Positions 32,917 through 41,903 are shown, numbered from the stretch's first letter. The stretch: DNA of 64,000 nucleotides from Chryseobacterium sp. JUb7 (GCF_024806495.1 NZ_JANUFF010000007.1:144307-208306); one strand, 5' to 3'. A program made the numbers and translations. The notes: generated by a model from the letters alone, not told the origin.

Positions 32917-33179
32917 TGAAAGTATTTTTATCTTCAATTGCAAAAAATGACATCCGACTTCTCATGAGAGTATTCAATGCAGAAAAAGAACATAAAGGGG
33001 TTGATTTTTTGGAGGAATTAAAAGAATCTATCGATATAATTTTGCAGCAATCTGAAATGACAGAGAAATCATCTGAAATTACAATTAATAAGATGAAAAA
33101 TTTTCCTGTCCATATTCATTATATGTTTGAAAATGAAGAAAATTTATTTATCACCGCGATTTTCAAAGAGTTGAATTAA
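32916..33179 (+). CDS. RelE/ParE-like toxin family protein
   Basis: 87 residues. The fold pattern matches the RelE/ParE superfamily: an N-terminal MKVFLSSIAKNDI strand-helix start, a helix with GVDFLEELKESIDIILQQS, then KMKNFPVHIHYMFE and a final strand LFITAIFKEL. That corresponds to the family's R-x-x-FPY-x-[IV]-x-Y ... AI-x-H signature, with NKMKNFP in place of the usual Arg and Tyr. In this family toxins poison gyrase (ParE) or cleave mRNA (RelE). Catalytic residues are not well conserved here, so activity is uncertain. Its ATG overlaps the upstream stop codon. Confidence 0.65.
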   Translation: MKVFLSSIAKNDIRLLMRVFNAEKEHKGVDFLEELKESIDIILQQSEMTEKSSEITINKMKNFPVHIHYMFENEENLFITAIFKELN

Positions 33180-33215
33180 ATGATTAGGAATTCCTAAGAC
33201 TATTATTATATTGAG

Positions 33216-33246
33216 CCTTACAGGATTTTCTTCTGTAAGGTTTTTT
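33216..33246 (+). terminator. Intrinsic terminator of the toxin-antitoxin-like pair
   Basis: CCTTACAG-gattttctt-CTGTAAGG followed by six T. A separate 14-bp perfect palindrome TTAGGAATTCCTAA lies at 33184-33197. Confidence 0.85.
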
Positions 33247-33297
33247 GTTTATGATTTACTTAAATTTACTTCTGCCTCTGTCTTTACCGGACAAAAA

Positions 33298-33372
33298 ATG
33301 CCTCGACTGGCTCAGCATGACATCGTTATATGATATAACTTTGTGCTTGTCATACAGAGTCAGTCGAAGCAT
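33298..33372. repeat. Dispersed inverted repeat, TTCGACT/AGCATGACA family (copy 1)
   Basis: Left arm ATGCCTCGACTG then GCTCAGCATGACA; right arm is the reverse complement with 21 of 25 positions matching. Loop of ~25 bp. A second copy lies at 35368-35463. Confidence 0.7.
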
Positions 33373-33395
33373 CTCAATATTTTCAGAAACTTAAA

Positions 33396-34607
33396 TTATC
33401 TTACAGGCGTCCTAAACTCACCATACCCCATCAATCCGTCATAGTTTCTTCCAAAAGGTTTATAATACAGGAATCCCTGATAAAGATTTTCTGTCTGCCA
33501 GAAATTACCGTTGACTTCACCAAAATTAAGCTTGCCACCTGACTCTTTGGTCACCAGCATATAGTTATAGAAACCTTGTTTTAGATAAATTTTAGCAACA
33601 TATTTTTTACCGGCTTCATCGTATTGCATCTGATTTTCTTTGCTTGGCTGAAAATTATTAAAACCTCCCAATACATAGATATCCTTATCTACAGGATCAG
33701 ATTCTAAAGAAAAGTATACCCAGGAATAATCTCCCTCTCTTTCAGCATTTCTTTCCAAGCCCAGATCATTTCTTCTGTAGTACCAGGCACCATTCACGTC
33801 AGGCTGGTACTGATAATTCAAAGGAAAAGCCCAGACAGGATGAAGGTAAGTCTGGTTTACCCCGTCTTTTACCTCTGTAGCACGGACCATATCCGCTGCC
33901 ATATTCATATTTTTATTATCAAAATAATAAAATTCATTATTACCGGGGAAAGTCAGATTCATCTGCTGAAAAAGCAGCTGACTTCCTAATGTAGCACTTG
34001 GCTTTAAATTATTAGCAACCACATTAGGATTATTATTCTGCATGACATTTAAAGTCATTGAATTTACATTAGCAGAAATATCGCCACCTTTAGAAACCAC
34101 TTTCACCTCTACCCTTTGATTAACATTCGGATTTTTGGCATCAGCTATCCTTGAGACATTCAATGCGACTGCAGCAGCATCTTCAACAATATAAAACCTT
34201 CTTTTAAATAGAGGTTTATCTGCAGAATCTTTATAAACAACCAATTCAAAATTTCCTGAAATCTTCGGCTGAATTTTTTCATTCGGAAATACCAGTTTAT
34301 AATGAGTGTAAGCCTGCAGGGTATTGAAAGAATATTCAAACTTATCCAGCATACCGTTTAAACTTCCATTCGCAAATTCTGTAAAGAAAAGATTATCATC
34401 CTGCCAGTTTCTGTCGTAATGTTTAATGGTATATCTGTAAATTTCACTGGCATTGGTAAGGTCATCAAAACTCAAAACCAATTGCTGACTAAGGCTGATA
34501 ACCGGAGTTTCATCATTGGTCTGAGGGTTAAACAACTGTATACTCTGGATGTTTTGTCCAAAAACCAAACCATTTAAAGAAAGTAAAAATATTCGCAAAG
34601 TTTTCAT
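33396..34607 (-). CDS. T9SS plug-domain protein (DUF5103 family)
   Basis: 403 residues. Signal peptide at the N terminus (cleavage near VFGQ). The sequence follows the DUF5103 family: NDETPVISLSQQLVLSFDDL, YRYTIKHYDRNWQ, HYKLVFPNEK, KRRFYIVEDAAAVALNV, VWAFPLNYQYQPDVNGAWYYRRND, DIYVLGGFNNFQ and GFYNYMLVT. Members include the plug protein that closes the large SprA translocon of the type IX secretion system on its extracellular side. This fits the two T9SS cargo genes in the window. Monocistronic and divergent from the MBL gene. Confidence 0.85.
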   Translation of the reverse strand: MKTLRIFLLSLNGLVFGQNIQSIQLFNPQTNDETPVISLSQQLVLSFDDLTNASEIYRYTIKHYDRNWQDDNLFFTEFANGSLNGMLDKFEYSFNTLQAYTHYKLVFPNEKIQPKISGNFELVVYKDSADKPLFKRRFYIVEDAAAVALNVSRIADAKNPNVNQRVEVKVVSKGGDISANVNSMTLNVMQNNNPNVVANNLKPSATLGSQLLFQQMNLTFPGNNEFYYFDNKNMNMAADMVRATEVKDGVNQTYLHPVWAFPLNYQYQPDVNGAWYYRRNDLGLERNAEREGDYSWVYFSLESDPVDKDIYVLGGFNNFQPSKENQMQYDEAGKKYVAKIYLKQGFYNYMLVTKESGGKLNFGEVNGNFWQTENLYQGFLYYKPFGRNYDGLMGYGEFRTPVR

Positions 34608-34651
34608 TATGACGAAGATAAAGAAAAATCGTCACTTTCTTAATAATATCG

Positions 34652-34659
34652 TATTTTTG
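34652..34659 (+). promoter_or_regulatory. -7 element TATTTTTG of the MBL-fold gene
   Basis: Exact TAnnTTTG match 21 nt upstream of the ATG at 34681. Confidence 0.5.
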
Positions 34660-34680
34660 AATATAAAAAATATTCAGCAT

Positions 34681-35319
34681 ATGCTTCAGATTCAAGGTTT
34701 CGTATTCAATTTTGCGAGCGAAAACACGTATATTCTTTACAACGAAAATAAAAATGCCTGGTTGTTTGATCCGGGAAATATGAATGAGCAGGAAACTCAG
34801 GCTATCGAAAGCTTCATTAAAGAAAACGGATTAAAAATTGAGAAAATTCTTCTGACACATGCTCATATTGATCATGTTTTAGGTTTACAATGGGCTTTTG
34901 ACACCTATAAAGTTCCTGTAACCATGCATCAGGATGATCAGGAAGTTCTGGATATGCTTCAGGCAAGCGGAATAAGATTCGGATTTCAGATTGATCCTGT
35001 AAATGTTGATATCAACTATATAAATGAAGGTGACGAACTTAGTCTTGACGGAGAAAAATTTAAAATTTATCATGTGCCGGGACACTCTCCCGGAAGCATT
35101 GTTTATCACAATGAAAATCAGAAATTCATGATTTCCGGCGATGTTTTGTTTGAGGGAAGTATCGGAAGAACTGATCTTTACAAAGGAAATAACGAGCAGC
35201 TGATCAGCGGAATTAAAAATAAACTCTTTATTCTAGATCCTGAAACACAGGTCTTTTCAGGACATGGAAACCCTACCAAAATAGGATTTGAAAAGGAATA
35301 CAATCCTTTTTTCAAGTAG
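34681..35319 (+). CDS. MBL-fold metallo-hydrolase (glyoxalase II-like)
   Basis: 212 residues from the ATG at 34681 (MLQIQGFVFNFASENTYIL); earlier in-frame ATGs overlap the divergent gene and the promoter. The metal-binding motif LTHAHIDHVLG is complete. Further ligands appear in VPGHSPGSIVYH, ISGDVLFEGSIGRTDL and SGHGNPT. This is the short YcbL-like form of the glyoxalase II family, which hydrolyses thioesters or related substrates with two zinc or iron ions in the cytosol. The exact substrate is unknown. Confidence 0.93.
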   Translation: MLQIQGFVFNFASENTYILYNENKNAWLFDPGNMNEQETQAIESFIKENGLKIEKILLTHAHIDHVLGLQWAFDTYKVPVTMHQDDQEVLDMLQASGIRFGFQIDPVNVDINYINEGDELSLDGEKFKIYHVPGHSPGSIVYHNENQKFMISGDVLFEGSIGRTDLYKGNNEQLISGIKNKLFILDPETQVFSGHGNPTKIGFEKEYNPFFK

Positions 35320-35367
35320 GCGTTATGCTTGTAAGTTTAGGAAATTTTTTGAGTAACACCCATTAAA

Positions 35368-35463
35368 ATACTTCGACTGTTTCGCGCTCAACATGACAAC
35401 ACTAAAATCAGAACGCTAATAAATTTTAGTATTAGAGATGTCATGCTGAGCGAAGTCGAAGCA
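35368..35463. repeat. Dispersed inverted repeat, TTCGACT/AGCATGACA family (copy 2)
   Basis: Left arm ACTTCGACTG ... GCTCAACATGACA ... ACTAAAAT; right arm ATTTTAGTATT ... TGTCATGCTGAGC ... AGTCGAAGCAT. The two arms pair over ~38 positions with small indels. Same core as copy 1. Confidence 0.7.
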
Positions 35464-35477
35464 TCTTTAAAAAATAA

Positions 35478-35506
35478 AAAACCGTCAGAGATTTTCTGAC
35501 GGTTTT
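35478..35506. terminator. Intrinsic terminator, TonB receptor/MBL boundary
   Basis: AAAACCGTCAGA-gattt-TCTGACGGTTTT; perfect 12-bp stem between convergent genes. Confidence 0.85.
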
Positions 35507-35529
35507 ATCAATTTATAAGGAAACTCATA

Positions 35530-37968
35530 TTAGAAATCCAAAGTAATAGAAGCTCTTACAGCAGCACCCATAATAGGTCTTGCCATAATGATTCCGTCTC
35601 CGGTAGGAGATCCCGCTCTTGGATCACCTTCTGTAATTCCGATCGTATTGAAAATATTAGTTCCATCAACTGCAAAACGTATTTTTCCTAACTGATAAGA
35701 AGTTCCGGCTCCCACTTCTGAGAAAGAGGGCAATGTTTGGGTATTTTTCTCATCCTGAAAACGTTTTCCGTAGTAATTCAAGCTTACATAGGCTCTCCAT
35801 TGCTTGGTGATATTCACAGCCGGAGCAATATTGAAGTAGAATTTCGGCATTCTTCTTACTGTATTGTCATCATAATTAAATAGTGATCCGTCTGCATTTC
35901 TTCCGGTAAAATCTTTATACTTCGGATTTTGAATCGTTCCGTTAAAGGTTACTTCCAGTAAATTATTAAATAATCTCGCATACCCTTCCAATTCTACTCC
36001 GAAGTTTGTGGTGTTTGCAAATTTATTTTCTGAAGTTCCATCAGAGAATACATCGGTAAACGACAGATTTTTCAAGGTTGAATAGAATGGAATCACAGCA
36101 ACATCAAATGTTCTTGAGTAGTATTTATACCCTACTTCCACTTGATTTGTTGTTACCGGTTTGATCGCCGACAGATCATTCATATTATTATAGTATGCTT
36201 CTTCGTTCGGAGATCTGAAACCATTGGAAAAACGCGCATATACAGCATTTTCTCTGTTGATTTTATAGTTCAAGGCAGTCGTGAAAGACACCCTGTTTAC
36301 ATCATAGTTCCAATAAGTATATTTATTACCCAACACCGCCATATTATCATCAGCCGTTGTGGTTAGGAAAGAATGCGTTCCATCAGTCGTTAATCCTGAA
36401 TTATTTAAGTTTGAAGTAGTTGTATTTACGCCATACCCTTTATAAAAATCACGGCTGTAACGAATTCCGCCATTGAAACTTAAATCATCTGTAATATTAT
36501 AATCTAAATTTAAATAAAGGTCATTCAGACTTCCCTGAATCTGAGAGTCTCTGATCAGGAAAGACATGTCAGTAACACCGTTATAGGTTTTAGAATACCC
36601 TGTACTTGTTGGAGTCAGTGAAGTATCCACCAGATTAAGAAGTTCCGGTCTGTCTGTAGCTGTTGTTAAAATATTACTCCAGTTCCAGTACTGATGGGAT
36701 TTCCAGTTTGATTTATAAAAACCGGCTGTTACATTTCCTTTATCAAATTTATAATTGAATTGTAAATCATTCACAAAATTATTCATCTGTTTGTCGATAG
36801 CCCAGAATCCCAGCTTTTGAACGTACTGTGGATTCATTATAGCTCCTGAATTCACTGAAGAATATTGAAAATTATTTCCTGATATTCCGTTGGCTGCCGC
36901 AAAATCAGCTGCTGTCTGAGGTCCGCCTGCAGGGAAAATTCCGGTATAATTCATATTGATATTGGTATATCTTGTTTTGTTTAAAACAGAGAAATTATTC
37001 CCCAAATCATATTTAAATTCAGCTCCCAGTACATCAACTTTCGGATGAATTCCGTCTTCTAAATTTCTGCTGAAAAATCCGCCTCCCGCCTGAGGAATAT
37101 TCAGCTGGCTGATGGCTCTGTAACTGTAGGTCCCATAATTGGCATCAAAACCCGAAAATTCTTTTAATTTATTTCCATTTTGGATCAAAGGAATCGGAAG
37201 ATAGAACGTATTTCTGTCATCCAGTTTTTTATAATATATTTTAGCATATCCTTTATCAAAAACATATTTCAGATTCATCCTGATTTGCCCTCCGTTATTT
37301 GCTTTGAACCCCGTTTTTCTAATTCCGTCGTCACTTCGGTAAAAACCACCTACACTGAAAAACAATTTATCCTTCACCAATGCTCCACCCAAGTTGACAT
37401 CAGTACGCATTAAGCCATAAGTACTGGTCTCTAATTTTGCAGTACCTCTAAAATCATTGGTCCCTTCTCTTGTAATAAAGTTGATCAATCCTCCCGGAGA
37501 ATTGGTGGCAAAAATAGATCCTGAACCTCCCCTCAGAGCTTCCAGTCTGTTTACCGAATTATCAACACGGAAAAAATTATCTGCATTGGCGAACTGTAAA
37601 GCACCGTCTTCAAAAACGGGAAGCCCATCTTCCTGAACCTGTACAAATTCATATGCCCCCGCGGAAGGAATTCCTCTTGCAAAAAGGTTATTCCCAACTT
37701 CACCACCTGAAGTTTCAACGGCAAAACCGGGAACTCTCTGCAATAAAGCTGCTGCACTTATGGGATTTTGTTTTTGAATTTCTTTTGCACTGAATGTAGA
37801 AATTGCTGTACTGGATTCTATTTTCTTCTTCGGATTTGAATTCCCGGTAATGACTACCTGATCAATACTGTTGGTTTTTATAGAATCCTTTTCAGTTTCC
37901 TGAGCATATGTATTATTGAAATAAAATGTTGCTATTCCGGCAAGTAAAAAGATCGATTTTTTTTTCAT
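35530..37968 (-). CDS. TonB-dependent outer membrane receptor
   Basis: 812 residues. Signal peptide (cleavage after NTYA), TonB-box-like region IDQVVITGN, plug domain (about 40-170) with LQRVPGFAVETSGGEVGNNLFARGIP and RLEALRGGSGSIFATNSPGGLINFITR, then a 22-strand barrel ending in the aromatic VRASITLDF. No carboxypeptidase-regulatory-like N-terminal domain and no SusD partner nearby. Downstream in the same direction of a trehalase and an MFS transporter, so the likely ligand is trehalose or a related saccharide (inference). Confidence 0.92.
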   Translation of the reverse strand: MKKKSIFLLAGIATFYFNNTYAQETEKDSIKTNSIDQVVITGNSNPKKKIESSTAISTFSAKEIQKQNPISAAALLQRVPGFAVETSGGEVGNNLFARGIPSAGAYEFVQVQEDGLPVFEDGALQFANADNFFRVDNSVNRLEALRGGSGSIFATNSPGGLINFITREGTNDFRGTAKLETSTYGLMRTDVNLGGALVKDKLFFSVGGFYRSDDGIRKTGFKANNGGQIRMNLKYVFDKGYAKIYYKKLDDRNTFYLPIPLIQNGNKLKEFSGFDANYGTYSYRAISQLNIPQAGGGFFSRNLEDGIHPKVDVLGAEFKYDLGNNFSVLNKTRYTNINMNYTGIFPAGGPQTAADFAAANGISGNNFQYSSVNSGAIMNPQYVQKLGFWAIDKQMNNFVNDLQFNYKFDKGNVTAGFYKSNWKSHQYWNWSNILTTATDRPELLNLVDTSLTPTSTGYSKTYNGVTDMSFLIRDSQIQGSLNDLYLNLDYNITDDLSFNGGIRYSRDFYKGYGVNTTTSNLNNSGLTTDGTHSFLTTTADDNMAVLGNKYTYWNYDVNRVSFTTALNYKINRENAVYARFSNGFRSPNEEAYYNNMNDLSAIKPVTTNQVEVGYKYYSRTFDVAVIPFYSTLKNLSFTDVFSDGTSENKFANTTNFGVELEGYARLFNNLLEVTFNGTIQNPKYKDFTGRNADGSLFNYDDNTVRRMPKFYFNIAPAVNITKQWRAYVSLNYYGKRFQDEKNTQTLPSFSEVGAGTSYQLGKIRFAVDGTNIFNTIGITEGDPRAGSPTGDGIIMARPIMGAAVRASITLDF

Positions 37969-38054
37969 AGCCTTGTTGATTTATAGTTAGTTTTAATATT
38001 GTTTTAATTTTATTTTAAACATCAAGAAGATGTAATGAACTAGGTTGATAATCT

Positions 38055-39545
38055 TTAATTTTTGAACTCCTCATCCTTTAATTTAAGATAAACTCCGTTG
38101 GTCCAGCCAAAGCCATCCTGATTCGGATACTCTCCGCCACCTGCAACAGTTTCTATATCTAATGCATTGTATTTTTCCATTAATTTTCCTGTATTACTGT
38201 AAACTCTTTCCACATTGGCACACCAGTTATTTTTAATTTTCTCAGCTAAATCATCAAAACCATACTTCTTCATCGAAATAAATCCAAGCCACTGATAAGG
38301 CGCCCACGCATTCGGAAGATCCCACTGCTGTCCGGTTTTTTTCGTTGTCGTTACCAATCCGCCCTGATAGAGAAACTTCTCTTCAATATTTTTCGCAACA
38401 GATTTTGCCTGTTCACCACTTGCCAGTTCAAGAAACAGCGGATAAAGAGCAGCAATATGTTCAGACGCTGTTGTTGTGTTTTTTTTCGTGTGATAATCTT
38501 TATACGTTCCGGAATTTTCATCCCAGAAATAGGTATCAATCATCTGTCTTCGTTTTGCTGCTCTTTCTGAATAATACTTTTCTTTATCAGACCAATTTTG
38601 AAGTGCAGAAGATCTGGTCAGTGTTTTTTCCAAATGCCATAAAAGACAATTCAGATCAACTTCAGCCAAATTCAATGTTTCAATCGTCTGTATATTTTGA
38701 CCATCTGCAAACCATCTGCTGGAAAAATCCCATCCTGATTCGCAACCACTTCTTATATTTCTGTAAAATTCTTCACCCGCATTTTCGCTGTCTTCAATAT
38801 CAATTAAATAGCTCTCGGGACGCGGTTCATTTTCAGCATCATAATAACGGTTTAAGATATCTCCGTTAATCGTTTTCACAACTCTTTTTATACTTGAGCC
38901 TTTTTCTAAACCTTTTTCACCGTCCATCCAAAAAGCGTATTCTTTTTCTAAAGTGTCGTGATATCTGATGTAAACATTTTCTTCTTTAATAGATTCAAAA
39001 AGTAAATCAAGCATCAACGAAAAATACGGAGGCTGTGAACGGCTTAAAAAATGAGTCCGGCTTGCATTCGGCACAAACCCTACATTCTGTATCAGATAAG
39101 AGCAGTTCTCAATCATGTTTTCGATCATTTCCATTCTTCCGGAAACCTGTAATCCCAACATGATAAAATAACTGTCCCAATAAAAAAATTCGTTAAAACG
39201 GCCGCCAGGAACTACGTAAGGCTTTGGAAGTTTCAATAAAGTACCTTTTTCTTCATAGGCAGTTCTTGTCAATTCATCCCAAAGTTTTTCTATGTGGTCA
39301 TTAATAGGCAGCTGCTTTTCTCTTATGATAGAAACTTTAGCGCCTAAAAAATCAAAATTTAACAACACAAAAGCTTTTAAGTCAAAATCTTCTGATTTTT
39401 TTTCATTTTCATATTTTTCATTAATTTCAGCAATCGGAAATAATGGAACCGCATCCGTCATCATTTTCTGATCTTCAAAAATTTCTGATCTTTGAACATC
39501 ATCAAAAAGAGCTTGGATTTCGTTAATATATAATTGTTTATTCAT
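38055..39545 (-). CDS. Trehalase, glycoside hydrolase family 37
   Basis: 496 residues, no signal peptide, so cytosolic like TreF. It hydrolyses alpha,alpha-trehalose to two glucose. Both GH37 signatures are clear: PGGRFNEFFYWDSYF at about 113-127 and QQWDLPNAWAPYQW near residue 410. The catalytic acid should be the Asp in the GWDFSSRW block and the base the Glu in the C-terminal GGGEYPNQDGFGWTNG block. It starts 3 nt after the MFS transporter gene, so the two are tightly coupled. The TonB receptor follows 86 nt downstream. Confidence 0.94.
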   Translation of the reverse strand: MNKQLYINEIQALFDDVQRSEIFEDQKMMTDAVPLFPIAEINEKYENEKKSEDFDLKAFVLLNFDFLGAKVSIIREKQLPINDHIEKLWDELTRTAYEEKGTLLKLPKPYVVPGGRFNEFFYWDSYFIMLGLQVSGRMEMIENMIENCSYLIQNVGFVPNASRTHFLSRSQPPYFSLMLDLLFESIKEENVYIRYHDTLEKEYAFWMDGEKGLEKGSSIKRVVKTINGDILNRYYDAENEPRPESYLIDIEDSENAGEEFYRNIRSGCESGWDFSSRWFADGQNIQTIETLNLAEVDLNCLLWHLEKTLTRSSALQNWSDKEKYYSERAAKRRQMIDTYFWDENSGTYKDYHTKKNTTTASEHIAALYPLFLELASGEQAKSVAKNIEEKFLYQGGLVTTTKKTGQQWDLPNAWAPYQWLGFISMKKYGFDDLAEKIKNNWCANVERVYSNTGKLMEKYNALDIETVAGGGEYPNQDGFGWTNGVYLKLKDEEFKN

Positions 39546-39548
39546 CTT

Positions 39549-40778
39549 TTATTTTTTAGGATTTATTTTTAATTTATTCATAATGATTGCCGATATGATC
39601 AGCAACGAAAGAGGAATTAATGAGAGATAAAAAGCCTGCTGCCCACTGAATTCCTGAAATACAAAACCAGTAATGATTGACCCTATTGTTCCTCCAATCG
39701 CGGAAAAAACCACTATCAAACCAGACATTGCACTGTGTAGATATTTCGGTATTGAAGCCAGAATGACAGAATTGATACTTGGATAAATCGGAGCCAGTAA
39801 ACCTCCCATTAATGGAAATAAATACACAACAAGAGGAGCATTCAGCCAGGTTGTTCCTGTATCAATATGAATGTTATGTGTTAAAGGAAGCACTAACAGA
39901 ATGCTTACAGCAAAGCCTATCACGCAAAAGGAAACAACATAAATCCAGCTGAATTTTTTCGAGAAAAACCCCGATAAAAATCTTCCTAATGCAAAAGCTC
40001 CCGCCAAAACAGCTCCCGCCTGAATGCTCATTGAAGTCGGTACTTTTAAAATTTCTTTGTAGAAAGTCGGGGTCCAGGTCTGAAAGCTCTGTTCTACCAA
40101 AACAAACAGGAAAGTACACAGTAAAAAGAACAGTACTTTTTTGTAACTGAAAAGGCTTACACTGTTTTTCAAATCTCCAAGGAGATCTGTTTTTTCATTT
40201 TTCGCTTCATGTTCATCCAGTTTAGAAAAAAACAAAAACAAAAATGACAGTGTTGATAATGCTCCCAACACCCAGTATACATTCAGCCAATGGGTAGATC
40301 GTGGATTATGGTCATCAATAAATAAGCTGAATAAAACATTTCCCATTAATACGCCGATCATGAAAAACCCTTCCAGATAACCCATAAAACTTGAATGTTC
40401 TTTATCTGTATTCGTCACCAATCCGATGGATGTAAAGACTGAAATTTTAATTAAGGCAAAAGAAACTCCTACTATGGTAAAAAGTAATTTGAAAAACCAG
40501 AAATCATTCGAAAAAGGCATTACAAAACACATACAGCTTACCAAAAACAAAGCGATGAGCATTGATTTTTTGATTCCTATTTTAGGTAAAAATGAGGCTA
40601 AAATGAATGAACAGATGGCAATCGGAAGATCTTTAAAACCTTCCAAAACACTTGCAGAAGATTTTGAAATTCCAAAATTCTGCTGCATTTGCAAAATCAC
40701 CGTTCCTACAGAATTCAGGAGGATGGCAAATACAAAATAATTTAAAAATAGAACTGCCTTAATGTTAAGATTTTTCAT
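39549..40778 (-). CDS. Major facilitator superfamily transporter
   Basis: 409 residues with about 12 hydrophobic segments. Patterns include a conserved SSASVLEGFKDLPIAICSF start, the loop FLPKIGIKKSML between helices 2 and 3, and LMGGLLAPIYPSINSVIL in the C-terminal half. Similar to the sugar-symporter branch (FucP/TreT-like). Being first in the MFS-trehalase-TonB receptor operon, it most likely imports trehalose across the inner membrane. The substrate is inferred from context only. Confidence 0.88.
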   Translation of the reverse strand: MKNLNIKAVLFLNYFVFAILLNSVGTVILQMQQNFGISKSSASVLEGFKDLPIAICSFILASFLPKIGIKKSMLIALFLVSCMCFVMPFSNDFWFFKLLFTIVGVSFALIKISVFTSIGLVTNTDKEHSSFMGYLEGFFMIGVLMGNVLFSLFIDDHNPRSTHWLNVYWVLGALSTLSFLFLFFSKLDEHEAKNEKTDLLGDLKNSVSLFSYKKVLFFLLCTFLFVLVEQSFQTWTPTFYKEILKVPTSMSIQAGAVLAGAFALGRFLSGFFSKKFSWIYVVSFCVIGFAVSILLVLPLTHNIHIDTGTTWLNAPLVVYLFPLMGGLLAPIYPSINSVILASIPKYLHSAMSGLIVVFSAIGGTIGSIITGFVFQEFSGQQAFYLSLIPLSLLIISAIIMNKLKINPKK

Positions 40779-40900
40779 TCATTAATTTCTTGTCGACTAA
40801 GATAGAAGCATTTGACTTAACGTTAATTTAACACAGTAAATGAATATTTGAACTATATTAATATAATTATTATTTTAGTCAATAAAATACGATTAACTGA

Positions 40901-41806
40901 ATGAAAGTTACCTTTGAACGAGTAATCCCTGATGACAAGAGCTCTTTCCGTACGATTCACAACAATTCTCCCATTTCAGAATTCAAATGGGAATACCATT
41001 ACCATCCCGAAATTGAGCTGGTGTGTGTTATTTCCGGAAGCGGAACAAGACATGTGGGCTATCATAAGAGTAATTACACCAATGGTGATTTGGTTTTAAT
41101 CGGTTCCAATATTCCCCACTCCGGATTTGGATTGAACTCTATAGATCCGCACGAAGAAATTGTTCTTCAGTTCAAAGAAGAAATTCTTCAGTTTCCTCAA
41201 CAGGAAGTTGAAGCAAGATCTATTAAAAACTTATTGGAACTTTCAAAATACGGCATTCATTTTCACCCTAAAATTAAAAAAGCTTTGCTTCCAAAACTGA
41301 AATTAATGTTGGAGTCGGAAGGTTATAAAAGGTATTTGCTGTTGCTGGAAATTTTGTTTGACCTTTCGAAATGTACGGATTATGAAATTTTAAACAAGGA
41401 AATCATGCCCTATACTATTATTTCTAAAAATAAAACACGTCTGGAAAATATCTTCACTTATGTTGAGCATCATTATGATAAAGAAATTAATATTGAAGAT
41501 GTTGCTAAACTGGCGAATCTCACATTGCCGGCTTTTTGTAATTTTTTTAAAAAAGCCACACAGATTACGTTTACAGAATTTGTGAATCGATACCGCATTA
41601 ATAAAGCATGTCTTCTGATGGCGCAGGATAAAAGCATTTCAGAATGCAGCTACAGCTGTGGTTTTAATAATGTGACTTATTTTAACAGAATGTTTAAAAA
41701 ATATACGGAGAAGACGCCTTCAGAATTTATAAAAAATTTCTCGCATAATAAGGTGAATGTGGATTTAAAGGTTGAGAATGAAGTGAAGATTAAGGCGAGT
41801 TTTTAA
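40901..41806 (+). CDS. AraC-family transcriptional regulator with cupin sensor domain
   Basis: 301 residues. The N-terminal cupin/AraC-binding domain has EYHYHPEIELVCVISGSGTRHVG and GDLVLIGSNIPH. The C-terminal DNA-binding domain (about 190-290) has the two helix-turn-helix motifs: INIEDVAKLANLTLPAFCNFFKKATQ, and SISECSYSCGFNNVTYFNRMFKKYTEKTPSEF. It is divergent from the MFS-trehalase-TonB operon with 122 bp between starts, so it is probably the sugar-responsive regulator of that operon. Confidence 0.93.
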   Translation: MKVTFERVIPDDKSSFRTIHNNSPISEFKWEYHYHPEIELVCVISGSGTRHVGYHKSNYTNGDLVLIGSNIPHSGFGLNSIDPHEEIVLQFKEEILQFPQQEVEARSIKNLLELSKYGIHFHPKIKKALLPKLKLMLESEGYKRYLLLLEILFDLSKCTDYEILNKEIMPYTIISKNKTRLENIFTYVEHHYDKEINIEDVAKLANLTLPAFCNFFKKATQITFTEFVNRYRINKACLLMAQDKSISECSYSCGFNNVTYFNRMFKKYTEKTPSEFIKNFSHNKVNVDLKVENEVKIKASF

Positions 41807-41839
41807 AAATTATTTCAGTTGTGGAAAACCGTAAGGATA

Positions 41840-41889
41840 AAGATTGTTAATAAATTATTTTCGTAATGAAATAATTTATTAACAATCTT
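41840..41889. promoter_or_regulatory. Perfect 21-bp inverted repeat just upstream of the DUF3892 gene
   Basis: Arms 41840-41860 and 41869-41889 are perfect reverse complements (each begins AAGATTGTTAATA when read inward), with an 8-nt loop TCGTAATG. The stem has only three G-C pairs. It lies 33 nt after the AraC stop and 14 nt before the ATG at 41904; no T-run follows, so it is not a classical terminator. Confidence 0.6.
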
Positions 41890-41903
41890 AAATTACAAAA
41901 ATT

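Noticed and set aside
38345..38869. 174-codon plus-strand frame antisense to the trehalase gene
   Set aside because: It follows the codon structure of the GH37 gene on the opposite strand; composition is not protein-like.
41819..41829. TGTGGAAAA box-like sequence after the AraC gene
   Set aside because: A single occurrence with no companion boxes or A-rich element; most likely chance in an A+T-rich spacer.
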